Assembly: GCA_013396915.1 (NCBI GenBank)
Contig: VWZL01002834.1
Location: forward strand, 952,508 to 1,016,507
Reading direction: 5' to 3'
Length of the DNA: 64,000 nucleotides
DNA from: Stercorarius parasiticus
Taxonomy: Eukaryota > Chordata > Aves > Charadriiformes > Stercorariidae
Under the pieces are notes generated by a model that saw only the letters and a program-made list of their open reading frames with translations, did no database searches and was not told the DNA's origin. Of the stretch, positions 49,731-62,331 are shown piece after piece. The stretch's first letter is position 1; each line of letters opens with the position of its first letter. The translations under genes and the position numbers were made by a program.

Positions 49731-52700
49731 GTTTTATTGGCTCTCAGAAGACACCATTTGGAACTGATAAGACAAAATAAGGTCAATTGCTCTGACAGCG
49801 TTTCTACCAAGAGGGTGTGAAGGACAGTACTCAGAACTTCTTCAGGGTGCGTGACTGACTTCTGCAATAAAAACTTGCCTCAGACACATCAGCCCATGTA
49901 ATACTCATTTACAAGTTTTGATTCATATATATCACCCCAGCCTTGCTGTAAAAAAGCCTGTGCTTTTGGACCTCCTCTCCATTATTCCTTGTTGAGGGAG
50001 ACGTGGACCTGATACATTGCCAGTGCAGGAAGGTAAAAAAGAGAAGGGACGAGAAACTTCTGTCTTAAACTCATTTTAATTTCCAGAATTACAGAATAGT
50101 TACTAATATACATGTGTTCACATTGCATGAACATCAGTGGCCCATTCCTGGTCACTGGAATAATCCAGGTATTTTTGCAAGTCTTTAATTCCTTTACTCG
50201 CAAAAGGTGTTTATAGCTACAAAGAGAGTTTATGGTCATTTACCTCATACCTTCAGCGTTTCTTCACACTGTCCTTTTCTCATCAAGCTACACTTTTATT
50301 TATATTACATTATTTTTGTTAATGAGTGACTGCTTCAGCCATTGCATCTGTGAATGTTGAGTGTGGATTTGACCTTTAGTGAGTTACGCTAGCAGTTTTG
50401 CTAGCATTAAGAATTTTTTTCTCCTGATTTCCAAACCTATAAACTTGGACTGGGATAGAAAGTGAGTGAAACCGGAGTCTTCCTTGCTCTTGGGTCCACA
50501 GCTGTAAAGAAATCACAGAGGTCAGCTCCGGGACCCAGCTGTACGATCTTCAGTTACGTTCTCCCAAACTGGATTTCCTGAGGAACGTTGCTGCCTCGTG
50601 TTTGTCTAGGTATAACTGATAGAGACATGCAGCCAGGTGTAATAAAAGGGGTTTTTTTGTTGTTTATGGCCTTGATAGAGCTGGGAGGGGCACACAAAAC
50701 AATCTACAGAACTGTTAAACATGAGGATACATCCCTCCTCCTGTGAGGTTTAGACTGCCCTTTTCAGTTGGGATCAGTAAGTAAGTATAATTCCAGTCAT
50801 TCCTTGGAGAAAAAAAAAAGGCAAAATTGCAATAAAAGATTTGTTTAAAAATATAGCTAAGAAAGTAGTATATTCTAGTGATAGATGGATTGGATTAAAT
50901 TAGCTATTTACCCAGGAACTGGGAGTTTCACTTCCTTTCATCCTGGAGGGTTAAATCCACATTAGCCATGAGCCTTATACCTGTAAATTCTGATTGCATG
51001 GCCACTCTGTTGTTCTGCAGCAGAGCTACTGCAGGAATTGATTGCAGGACTGATTCACTCAGTAAGTTAATAGAGCATTTGTAGTGAGTGAGGTGTGAAT
51101 CCTGCTTCCTTATCCCTGCTCCCAGGACTTCACACAATCACTAGGTTAAAAAAAGAAAAAAACAAACTTAAGAAACAGCTCATGGAGTAGAGACCGGAAT
51201 GTGTGATGGGAATCCAGATTTCTTAACTACACCAGTATTAGAAGCGTTTTACACAGCAGCAGTGGGAAGGTAGAAGAAATTAGAAACACACTATGTATTT
51301 GGTTGGGGAAGAACTGCAGAAGGCACAAGTTGAACCATGGAGTGTAGTGACAACTGAATTAACTAAATACCATAGTCTATATAAAACTTATTGAATTTGT
51401 TTAGGAATGTCTCTATGGATAAGAAAATGGATGTACCTTATAAAACTAAATAAACTGACAGCAATATAATTAATGCACTTTCCCCAAGAGCAGCAGACAT
51501 GTAACACGGTAGTCACCTGGATGGGTGCTCTGACCTTCTTCACAAAGTCAGGAAATGTTCCAGTTGATTCCTGTCAACTAGGAGCCCTAGCCAACATCCA
51601 GGCCAAGCCTGAAACCTGACTGATGGTAAAAGTCGGAGCTGCTCAGATGGGCATTGGTCTGGGGTTGGCTGGATCCATTGCTGAGCTTTGACTGGAACAG
51701 CAAGGACCAAAGAGATAGATGTATTGCTGGGTCTGTACTGGTTTGGAATTAGTGCCGCCTTCTGCAGTGTCCCCACAAACCTAGCAGTACAGTGTGAGCT
51801 GTCAGGATTTGCTGAGCCAGAAATTAGGACTGATAATGTAGTGGTCAGTGTCTGAAGCTCAAGAATTTCATGTGACAAAGACCACTCAGGTTGTGGTTTG
51901 GAGGCGACAGTATTGCAAAGCTTAAGTTCACACTTTAAAATGCTTTCAAAATTTCACAGTTTTCCAAACCCCTTGCTGTTGTATCAATTAACGTGGTCCA
52001 GCTTTTTTCTTCTTCTGATCGCATCTTCCAAGATTTGTGGATCTTTTTTCCTCCTACAACTTTGTTGAGATGTTCTAAGCTGATTTCATTGTACGCAATC
52101 TTAACTACATTCCTTCTAGTTAGACTTAGCTGGACATCTCTCTCAAATTATTTATGGTCTGTTCCTGATTTCCTCATTGGATACAGCAGATGGCATATAA
52201 TTGCTCACAAGTGTATTACTTTCTGTCTCATGCTTATTTTCATAGCCCTGAATGTTTTATCAGATTACTTAGCTGGTAAGGTTTTATGCTTGGAAATAGT
52301 GAAGTGTGAGGAAAATAGATATGATAGATCTTCCATGTAATGAATTAAAATCAGGCATTGAGAGTCTACTGTAGGCTGTGAACCCAATGAAATCACTGAG
52401 AAAGAATTTCAGTTAATGCTGTAACTGAGTGTGTGAGATGTAGTTTGGCTTTGAATATTAGAGAGTCAGAAAGCAGGGGAAAAATAGTAAAATAAGGCTG
52501 ACAAAAAAAACACTACATGGACGTCATAGCAAAAAAATTGGAATTTCTCGCGTAGAAGAGGGAAAAAGATGCAAAACTCCATGAAGGAGAAATTCTGTGA
52601 TGCCTTTGACCAGCAGATAATACGTGGTGGGAAGGATTGTTTTATGTGTCTTCAAGCATCTGCTGTAGGTGCATGAGGTAAGGTTATCTATTTAAGCTTC

Positions 52701-53261
52701 TGGATGCAGATCTATATTATCTGTAGTAATTTGGGTATTCTTAAAAGCTGGACCAGTACCACAGTAGTCTCACAGATTAGGCAGGGATGCTTCAGCACCT
52801 GCTGGAGGAGAATCATGGACTATGTTTGTAAAATAAAGGGGATGTTGGTACAGCGATTTGGAGAGAGAACTACGTGAAATACATGAAAAAAATCCCAGAG
52901 AGTGAGATGGATAGCTCAGGGAAACAGTTTCCCAATCAAAGTGGTTTTTCATACTTCAAGCTTGCTGGAAAAAATGCAAGTAAATATAAAACTGGTAGGA
53001 AACTGTCTTACTGGCTGTGGAAAACGACCTAGATGATTTAATAGATTTTTTTGTGTCTCTTAACACCTGGATTCAGGGAGTTAATCAGAGCTAGTGGCAT
53101 TCTGTATCTCTTGATCTGGTGCTAAATCAAGAAAACTGGGAATTCACAAAATGCACAGCTGCACCGATAACCCCGATAACCTTAGAAGGCAACACACATT
53201 GAAGCTGGTAGTCACTCATCAAACAGCATGAAACTTCTTTGTTAAATTTAAAATAATAAGA

Positions 53262-54005
53262 TTGTCAGGCTGGAAGAGACCTCAGAAGGGGACTTAAATC
53301 ATCCTATCATTCATAACAGATGTCTGTCTAGTCTCGTCCAGTGGTGGAGATGCCACAACCTTCTGGCTGCTGTGTTCCAGTTCCTCATGATCTCAGCACC
53401 TCACCTGAAACTTCTTTTCTAGAACATAAGCTCAATCCTACCTCCCCTACTCAATACAGCCGCGAAGACCATTTGAAGAGTGTTACCATGTGTGTCCTAC
53501 AGCCTCTCTTGCTTATGCTTCCTCCTTTGCCCCACTCCTAACTTTGAAATTTCTGTATCAAAGAACAGTTTAAACCCTTCAGTCTTTCCTTATTGGTCAT
53601 GCTTACAATATGGCTGATCATCCTATTTGCAGAGTCTCCAATCGTGTCAAAACTTTCTTCATGGAAACTCACACAGAGCTCCAGCTGCAGGCTTAGCAAA
53701 ACTGAGAAAGCAAAAGCAGAACTTTGGTTTGGATATCTGCCTATTTGTGTACCTTGGTGTGGCATCTGCTGTTTTCATAACAGCACTGCCTCATGGACTC
53801 TTGTTCAGACTGACCCACTGTAATAACCCCTATATCTTTTTTAAAACCTGCGATGTAACCTTTCTCTTTCTATGCAGTTGATTATTTATGTCCAAATTTA
53901 GAGTTTGCAGTTGTCCCCATAGAAATTTCATCCGGTTTTTTCTGTCTATGTCTTCCATTTGGTTGGTGATTCAGCAGCTCTGGTGTACTCTCCCAAGTTC
54001 TTTTT
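53262..54005 (-). mobile_element. Old CR1 LINE fragment
   Basis: Antisense CR1 with a worn 3' region at the left ('gtcaggctggaagagacctc'), then 'ggtggagatgccacaacctt' and 'ctgctgtgttccagttcctc'. Further right the similarity fades into a region with 'ttgtttggat'-like and 'tcttccatttggttggtgat' blocks. The several short plus- and minus-strand open frames across 53341-53881 fall inside this relic and should not be read as genes. Confidence 0.65.
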
Positions 54006-56414
54006 AAAGTATTTAGTGGAATGGAATTGCCAAACATCATAAATTGGGACTAACGGCTCATTACACCATACCCTAAGGCAATTAAAGCTGTACTTTATTT
54101 AAAAGGGTTGTGATTTTACATAAAGATAAAAAATAGGAGCACAGATAGTTCTTAGTGGCTGTGTAGAAAAGGAGCCCTCTTTGTATGTGTAACTTAACAC
54201 ACTGGATTTTCAACACTTTTTAATATAAGCCTGAGGCATTCTTAAACACTATTTCTAAGCATTTCTTTCAAGATTTAGCCGTGGTTTACAGTTCATAAGC
54301 ATCCTGCCCCACATTTCTTAGGTAATGTAGCAGAGAAGAACTCGAACCTACCTTTGGTGCAATTAGGTGGCAAGTGGAGCAGAAGTCCTGTCAGTCCTCA
54401 TTGCCGAGTGTTCCTCTAATGGCTCTCACGGTGGCCGTATTTGTGGTAGAAAGAAATACTTCCTTCTCATTTGTTTGAAATATCTTTCTTGGGTACAATT
54501 GCTCCATTCTCATTAGCCAGATCCTCTGAGAGATTTGCACAGGTACAAGAAAATTGCAAGTTTAATTGAACAGCTTCACCTTCAAAATACTCGGCCAGTG
54601 TATCTTCAGATGTCAAAAAAGCTGCTGGCTGATATTCATATGAATTACCTCAGCAGAAAGTATTTGCACTGTTATCCCATCTCTCCTTTCCCCAGTTCTT
54701 TAATTCTGGGTTATCGTCACCTTTTCTGTTGTTTGACTGGTAGCCTGGCTTGAAACTTTCCAGGAGGGTACCCGACTGCCTATAGTTTGTGCAGCACCTA
54801 AAGGACTTGCTGTGAATAACTGACATAACAACGTAACATGACATAACAAGTGGCCTTTGGAACTCGCCACAATGCAAATAGAAATGAAAAACTTACCAGT
54901 GGACTGAAATAAAACAGTGGGAAGATTCAGTTTGTAGTCATAAGAATTCACTTGTGCAGTTAAGGGTTAGAAGGGAAAATCTCAGGAAAGGCAAATGAAG
55001 GGTATGGTGAAGTTTGAAGTACTTAATCCTGGACACATGGCATTGCATTTGCAAATTCTCTGATCAATTTACTAAATAGGTTTTCCATGACAAGAAGATT
55101 CTGTAGAAAAATAACACGTAAAATACCCGATTCTAGGTCGTTCCAAATGTGCGCTTCAAAAGTGGAGAATAAGGAACTGCAATTTGTAAAGTGTGCCTTT
55201 TCCCTCAAGAACAAATAGTTCTTTGATAAGCAATATAATTGATCAAGAAAAGAAGAGATTAAACTTTACCTGCCATGTGTTATCATCACTGTCCTTTTAC
55301 TCAATTAAATGTTTGTATAACTACATATGATAATATTTTTTGGCTAAATGAGTTTTTTACCGGAATGGTTTGCTGCCTTTATACAGGAAACCATACTGAC
55401 TTCAAGGAAGAGTCTTCTCATTTGAACAAAGAAGTATAGTCATTTTTTTCCATGTTTTCTACTTTGTCCATTGCAGAACTTGTAAATTGATATGAGGCCT
55501 TCAGGAATTAAATGTTTGTGTAATAAAACTAAAAGTATTCTTGGCAAAGATGTTAAAGGCAAAGTTGAATTTAGCAGGGTTGCTCACTTTATACATGTGT
55601 GAAGTATAATTAGATGTAGATTTTAGTTGAGCTGAAGTATTTCAGCATTGAATAAGCTGAAGCAAAAGAGACCACGAAGATAATGGGTGTCAGTATTACC
55701 TACCTTAAGTAGTCGCATTTTACTTAGATTCTAGAAACATTCTCATGTAATCAAAGAAGTGGGGGCGGGCATATGTACAAAATCAAAGAAGTTGGCTTCT
55801 AAAAAACTGTTCACAAGAACTTTACAGTCTTGCTAAAGTGAAAATTGTTCTTTGAATAATTTATGAAATTATTTGGAAAGTACTTCGAGATACAACATAT
55901 CTGTATTTTGAGTGGCATTTGTTAGCTTTAATTGCAGCCCTGTTCATGTATTTCCATTCATGCTTGTGTACACCAATTAAATAAAACCAAACCCTGTTTT
56001 TTCTGACCAGATACCCATAATGAGTCTCAGAATACATCACTGCGAACTTTCTTTGAACATATTTACTAGAAAATTCCTGGAACGGAAAGGAACATAAACT
56101 CCATATAATGGAAAAACAAATGGCACAAGTACTTTCTTAAAAATCTATGTCCTCAGGATTTGGCATGGGTTGTGCTTCCAGGATGAAAAAACTGTGTGAC
56201 ATCTTTCTGGTACTTCTGCATCCAATTGATGCCAAACAATACAAATTTGTGAGATGTGAAAACAAAACAGTTGGGGGGGCGGGGATTTAATTAATGTTGC
56301 TTCTGTATGGATTAGTTGTTTTACTCAATTGAGTTCTTCTGTGCCTAATTTGCATGGATAAGATTTATTCTCAGTTTTTGAATAATGTAACAGCGTTCTT
56401 TGTTTCATTTGAAG

Positions 56415-56520
56415 GGGTAGAGGACCACTGAAGAACACATCTGATGTAATTAATGCAGCAAAAATGATTTCAGAGTCAGGATCAAGGATGGATGTCCTAG
56501 CACGGCTGATTGCCAATCAG
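56415..56520 (+). CDS. CTNNA3: CTNNA3 internal exon: actin-binding domain, second part
   Basis: This 106-nt exon supplies the last base of the split Arg codon and then 35 codons: GRGPLKNTSDVINAAKMISE, then SGSRMDVLARLIANQ. It continues the helical bundle of the alpha-catenin actin-binding domain. 'AAKMISESGSRMDVLAR' is the alpha-T version; alpha-E and alpha-N have 'AAKKIAEAGSRMDKL'. The donor is strong (CAG|gtaggg). The acceptor is less typical (tttcatttgaag|GGG). An alternative AG at 56392-56393 would add 21 nt in phase, but that addition contains an in-frame TGA, so the start at 56415 is the one that works. The exon sits after the 35.4-kb intron. The residue after the initial Gly is Arg, where I remember Lys in mammalian alpha-catenins. 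Confidence 0.96.
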
Positions 56521-58499
56521 GTAGGGTATTTATGCAGCAGTGCATTAAACTGTGTCACATATTAATCCGTCCACAGAACCTCCAACACCTGAGAAAGTCA
56601 CTTACGAAAACACTTGTGATATTTTTAGATCTACGTGTCTGATTTTCCTTTTCTTCTCAATTTCTGAAGTGAGATCCTGTTTTAATTGTATGTGTGGATT
56701 CTCTTCTTCATACATATCAATATGTCTGTTTAGGTGCACTTAAAAACACACATAAATGTATGTCTACGTATATCACAGATGTTTATGTACATATGTGTAT
56801 ATTTGTGAGCTCCTTTAAGCTATGAATGCAACATTTTAGATGTATAGTGTAGTCTGTCCCTGACTTTGGGTAAATTACCCAGAAACAACTAGAGTTGTTT
56901 CAGGTGAGTCAGTTTAGATGGGGGAACACAGGACTGTGGCATCGGCACAGAGTTCTGCTTACTGTTTTGGCCAGGTGCTAGGTCTCAGCACTGTGCTAAG
57001 TAACGTTACTGACTTTTGTTCTCTTGTCTTTGAAATTATTTGTTTTCCACCCTAATCTCTATATGCTTTACAAAATCTGTGCTTTTGCTGTACCTAGGTT
57101 ATCTTTCCTACCTCTCACGCCAACACTGGCTGTTTCTTTGGAGCACTGATGTCTAATGGTTTTCCATGTAAATAGCCTTCTGGATAGTCAGTTTTGGCCT
57201 CTGCATACCTGCATTCTTGAGGCGTTTTTTTTAGCATTCAAAAGAAATACGAATCATCATCAAGTGCAAAAGGCTAGGGCTATAAGGTCTACTTTATTTC
57301 CATTGGATTTTTAAAACATCAGATAGCTCAAAAAAACCCTACCAAAACCCCAGACCAGGATCTGTGTAGATCAATAAGCATGCCCATTTTCCTGGCGAAG
57401 ACAACTGCATAGTAGCTTAGTAAATGAATACACCAAGCAACTCGCCACATGCAGCCCTCTTTCTTTACAAAGTAAGGCTGGTTGTTTTAGGGCCAGACAG
57501 TGCCAATAGAACAGTGTAGTGAAATGTCAGTATGGAAGTATCAAATCTAAAGCATTTATGTTCCTAGTCTTTGTGACTGCCTTTTAGGCACAGGGTAGCA
57601 TGGTGTGGTCACCGTCTTCCTCACATACTGTCTCTCTTCCCCTCACTTTTGATTTTCATACACAGTGCTTTCTTTTCTAATATCTATGAAGCGGCAATGA
57701 TCTGTTAGTGTATTCTGTCATATGTCTCTCTGAATTCCGGATAACAAGACAAAGAATTTTTATTCTCGATCTATACAGTTATGATCTGATTTGTGGAAAA
57801 AATAGGTAAAATGTCTTGAGTCCGATCTTGACAGATGTTCTTCCAGCACCTCTCTTTTCAAGAACATTGGAGAATGGCTCCTTTCAAGATTTTATCAATT
57901 ACAAATTAAAATTCAAAACTGTAACTTGTCACTGGTCTATTGCAGAAAACAATGTGGTATCAAAGGCAAAGATGAGGAAGGGTCATAGTCCCTCGCTCTT
58001 TTTAGAATAGGGAATCCAGTCTCACTGAAATATTTCTTTCCTAAAATTTTTCTTTTCCTGTATTATTACAGTGACTCCAGACTAGAAACATGAACAAATT
58101 AAGTGTGAGGAAAAAGTAGCCATGAATCATTAGTGCTAATAATTTGTGCGTACCCTGGTAGCTGCTGGGAAATGTGCCATCATTCAAGTTATTGTAACCT
58201 TTTTACTGGATTCACTCAAATGATTTCCATTTGTCCTGGGTCAGAGCTTGCACACTGTTGATACCCTCGAGGCACCTGACCCCTGGTATTTATTCCCTGT
58301 GGCACCTTGTATGCATCCGAAATATGCTAGTCAGGTATAGGGGTATTTTAGATGTAATTTCACTTTATAAGCACTAGAAGGAAATGAGTATATACAATTT
58401 GTGGTGAACATAACTACGATCATTGCTAGACACGTCAAACTTATTCAAAAGGAGAATCTCGCCTTTTTTCTTCCTGTTACAAAGGTGCTTAATATGATC

Positions 58500-59080
58500 C
58501 TCTCATTCCTCAGATGGCTGGAAATCTTTTAACTTCTATAACCTTTTTTCCCCATGCCAAATCAGCCTTTACCTTTCAGAGCTCTTTTCTCACTGTGGGT
58601 TTTTTTTTAATCTCCAAGGTATTTGTAGAGACCAGAGATTCCTTTTCTCAGCTGTTACTTTGCCAAATTTTCTATGCCTTGTTCTCTTGGGGGTCATAAA
58701 ATAAAAGAAACTTTACATTCCTCTGTGCTGCCTAATTGCTGTTCTCTGAAGTTGGTCTTCACCCTGAAGCCTTCAAGAGTTCAAGTCTGAACCCTTCAAG
58801 AATTTGGTGCCCAGACTGGAAGATGAATTCTAATCAGGTTTTATGAGTGCCTTTCTCAGCAGCATTTATGTTTCTTAGGGTAATACTTCACCTGTTGCCT
58901 TTCAGTAACATCTAAATTATGTGGAATTTTTATTCCATCTAAAAATGGATTTGTTTGATTAGCCTCAAAATTGGAAATGGATAGCTCCACATTGTACCAA
59001 TTTTCAAGTAACTGTTTTAGGGCCTTTCATTCTTCCTGTGCATACTTTTCTTGACGCTATTATTCTGCCTTTGCAATTAA
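58500..59080 (-). mobile_element. Ancient CR1-type LINE relic (tentative)
   Basis: The clearest part is near 58805-58855. There 'ttggtgcccagactggaaga' followed by 'taatcaggttttatgagtgc' keeps the order of the CR1 block normally reading 'cccagaactggacac...cctcaccagtgcc'. Flanking sequence around 58900-58975 ('cttcacctgttgcctttcag', 'ggatttgtttgattagcctc') is consistent with the next region of the element. It is very diverged; the left boundary could be anywhere between 58500 and 58740. Confidence 0.55.
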
Positions 59081-61444
59081 CCGGATGACAGTAATGTATG
59101 ATAGCATTTTCACTATTCAAAGCTACATGCAAGCAAGAAAAGAAAAAACCCCGCTCTATTTCCTCCATCTAGCTTCAGACCTGAGCAAGAACCCAAAATA
59201 AGCAATCACTGCATAATGAAGAGTCATTGTCATAGCTCTCTGACCTTTTCCTGTTCATGAAACATTTTCAAATGAGTATTTTGGTTCACACTCCGTGTAA
59301 TTTCAGAGACTCAGAATTGAGAACTGGGGAATTACATTGTTCATGCAGTTTTTGTGTTAGGAGGGGGAAAAAAAACCCAACCACAGCACCCTGAAACTTA
59401 CTTGCAGTATTTTATGACTCCTCAGCCACAACAGCACCTCTCTCATACATTGTTCTTCATTTCAGATTTTTATAAATCACTCTTCCTATGTTTGAAGGAA
59501 AGGGACACCTGTGTGGTACAATTAGCAGAATTCAGTTATATTTCAGTCCATGCTCACAGCACTTCAAGATGACTCAGAGTTAACAACTGTGAAAATAATC
59601 ACAGTGCAGCATCAACATAAACCTAGGCAAATTAATCACAAGTACATTGATAATAAATGTAGCTTAAAATAAGAATGTTCCAAATGCATTGTCAAATTTG
59701 TGACCTGAAAACCCTAAGATAATTAAGGCAGTTCGTACATCCTGGTTTTAATGGAACGTGCACTAGATTAAGATCTTCTATTAAAAGCCTCCTCAGTATT
59801 CCAGTCATTTTGCATCAGGAGGTGCTGGTCTGTTATGATCCCAGTAAGAACAGGCACTCAGACTCTGTGAGCTGTCGTTTAAAATGCTGTTTGTCACAAT
59901 GACAGTGTAAGGGAAGAACAATGTAACCAAACATCCCCTTTAATGGTGGGAACCCCAAGCGGTGTAGCATTGAACAGGCCTCCGATCTGCACACAGCATG
60001 CTGGGCAGACCCCATCCAGAGACGAGATTTCCCCCATTTTGGTCATTTGAGATATTACAGGACTTTCTTACAAGGAAACTAAACTACTCTGTTAAGCATT
60101 TCCACTGTCAAATGGGATGTTTACCTGAGAACTTCTTTCTGCAGTCCTAGATAAAGGCAAGGATACAAGCTCCCAAGTGGGAGCTGCCCGCGTGGGCTGA
60201 AGGCCCAGTGGTCCCTACAGCAGAGTGCAGCACAGGCCAGGTTAACTGCTGTGTGCGTCAGTAATGCCTCCATGTACGGGGGTCTCGGTCAGGATCAACG
60301 CATCAGTGCAATAAAATGTTAACTACTTTTAAATTCTGGAAGTATAGGAATCAATATGAAAACCTCTCTTTGTATAGAATCAGGTAGTCTCCTGACATAG
60401 AAGCTGATTTCATGTACTTTAAAAAGTCCTCCTGATAGTAAAATTGAAAAGACATCCTTTAAAATGATTAGCTGATAAATATGATCCAAGCAGATGTGCC
60501 GAAAAGATCTTCTCATTACAGAATCATCTTACCTAAAAGCTTACACTTAACAAAACAGTTGCAACAAATTACACGTTTATACTTACTTAAATATATAAAT
60601 TCATATAAATAAATACATTTATATAAGTGGATTTGTGTGTGATTATACCCAGTATTACTCACCACGAAGACAGATTCAGATTCTAGAGAAATGCTACTGA
60701 CTTTGTTAGGAAAGGCATGAAATCAAAGTAACGCAAGAACAGTATTGTTTACAGTCAGAATTTCCTGCAGAATTGATTGTCTTGATCTTTTATGCTACTG
60801 CTGTCCAATGGCTTTTTCACTTGGATTGTGAATGTTAGTTTCACTGTTTCTAATCAATGCATAATTTATCAAATCACTTTGAGGTTTCTGTGGACATTAT
60901 TTTTATTAGGTAAAACAGCACTGCATCTTTTGGATGCAAGTCAGGTCTGATCCTGTTCTTACAGAAACTCTTGTTAATACCCCACTACCTTCAATATGTA
61001 TGGGACAGAATCTTTCATAATTTGCCAGGATCCCTGGCTAAGAATGTGGGGCATTAAACTGGTGACTATGAATTGCATGTGGGATGATTAAACTCAGAAT
61101 TTATTATTTGTCCTTCTGTTGCAGCCTAGTGTTTGGGTTCACTAGTAAGCAAGTATTGCTTGTACCAGATGCTTTGGAGCAATATGTAGAGGATTCCTTA
61201 TGGAATATCCTCTCTACAGAGTACGTTCCTTTCTAACATCTGTTTTCTGGTTGATTTGGATATGCTATAAGGCATGAGGTGTAATGATTTTTTTAATACT
61301 TTATCCTGATTAAAGTAGTGTAGATATTGTTATCTTTACCCCTGTAAATGCCTCTTCTTTGTATTGTGTTGGTCCGCGCCTTGATCATGTCATCTTGTAA
61401 AGTTTTATGGGTAAAGTACATAAAAATGAGCACACCTGGTCACA

Positions 61445-62090
61445 CAATAGGCTCATTTAGGCCAATATCCTGTGGCTGACAATAGTTAATACTGAATACA
61501 TACAGAACTTGGTGAGATAATGGCATGTGTTTCATCATACTTCCACAATATGGCCTCCCAACCTCCAGCAGCCATTCAAGAATACCAAACATATTTTTTA
61601 TACACTTGATACATTAAATAGCCCTTGATGTTTTTTTCATTAATTTGTCCAGTAGTTTTTTTAACCCGTGTAAGCTTTTAGTATAACCATTCTGCAACAA
61701 ACATTTCTGCAACTTAACAGTGTTAGGAACAATCATCTCCTTTGTTTTGAACCCATGATATAGTTACTTTTAATGGCTTCTTGGTTTTGTATTGAATGAA
61801 AGAATACCTGTTTTCATGAAAATCTTTGTTGTCCTTTTCCTCTTTTTTTATCTGCCTTGTAATGGGCAAGAGAAGGGAAACGTGCACCAAACCTACATGG
61901 GGTAGTAAAGCTGTGGGTATACCACAGAGTTGTACAATTGCATAATTGCATTTCAGAAATCTTTTACTAATAAAGCCTAGCATTTGCTTTTTTTGAATGC
62001 TACTGAGCACTGAACCAGTGTTTTTGTGGAACTGTTTTAACTTCATGGTCTTGATCTTGAGTGGCAATTTCCTGGTCTTTAATGCATGTC
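61445..62090 (-). mobile_element. Ancient CR1/L3-like LINE 3'-end relic
   Basis: An antisense relic recognised by ordered blocks of an old amniote CR1-type 3' region: 'gctcatttaggccaatatcc' and 'tgtggctgacaatag' at the left, 'aatagcccttgatg' near 61619, 'cattaatttgtccagtag' near 61640, and then 'attctgcaacaaacatttct'. The minus-strand open frame of 114 codons inside it is AT-rich and fortuitous. The exact subfamily cannot be named by eye; the order of the blocks is the evidence. Confidence 0.65.
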
Positions 62091-62316
62091 ATCTTTAGCA
62101 TTCCTAAAACATTACACATTTCTTCTCTAATGGTATATAATGAAGATAGTAAACGTGACTGGCCTGCCAGTGTTATTACATAAAAGAGTTCTATATAATA
62201 AGGTTAAAATATTCTTTTCTCTGAACTTCTATAACTGACATTGATACTGTTTGAAGTGGATGAAATGCTGTATCGGCACCTTATCTGCCCATCTCTTTGA
62301 GTTTTTCCCCTGGGAC

Positions 62317-62331
62317 AAAAAAAAAAAAAAA
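62317..62331. repeat. A15 homopolymer
   Basis: Fifteen consecutive A on the + strand in the last intron. No adjacent retrocopy was recognised. Confidence 0.9.

Larger units (their letters stand above)
21041..56414 (+). other. CTNNA3: CTNNA3 large intron of about 35.4 kb
   Basis: A GT...AG intron linking the two halves of a split Arg codon (phase 2). Separately listed contents are CR1 pieces at 22.2, 29.1-30.1, 49.3-49.7 and 53.3-54.0 kb, an alternating purine/pyrimidine tract at 25.6 kb, a GC-rich repetitive block at 32.1-33.0 kb, a tandem/hairpin patch at 44.0 kb, an inverted repeat at 46.2-46.9 kb and a GC-rich block at 47.7-47.9 kb. The gaps 21041-22224, 22441-25605, 25640-29144, 30111-32099, 33061-44022, 44067-46189, 46879-47690, 47940-49254, 49731-53261 and 54006-56414 hold no gene I can support. 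No nested gene is visible; open frames outside the CR1 pieces reach at most about 140 codons and resemble nothing I know. Confidence 0.9.

Noticed and set aside
61723..62067. Minus-strand open frame of 114 codons
   Set aside because: Lies within an ancient CR1-type relic; Lys-rich translation of AT-rich DNA.
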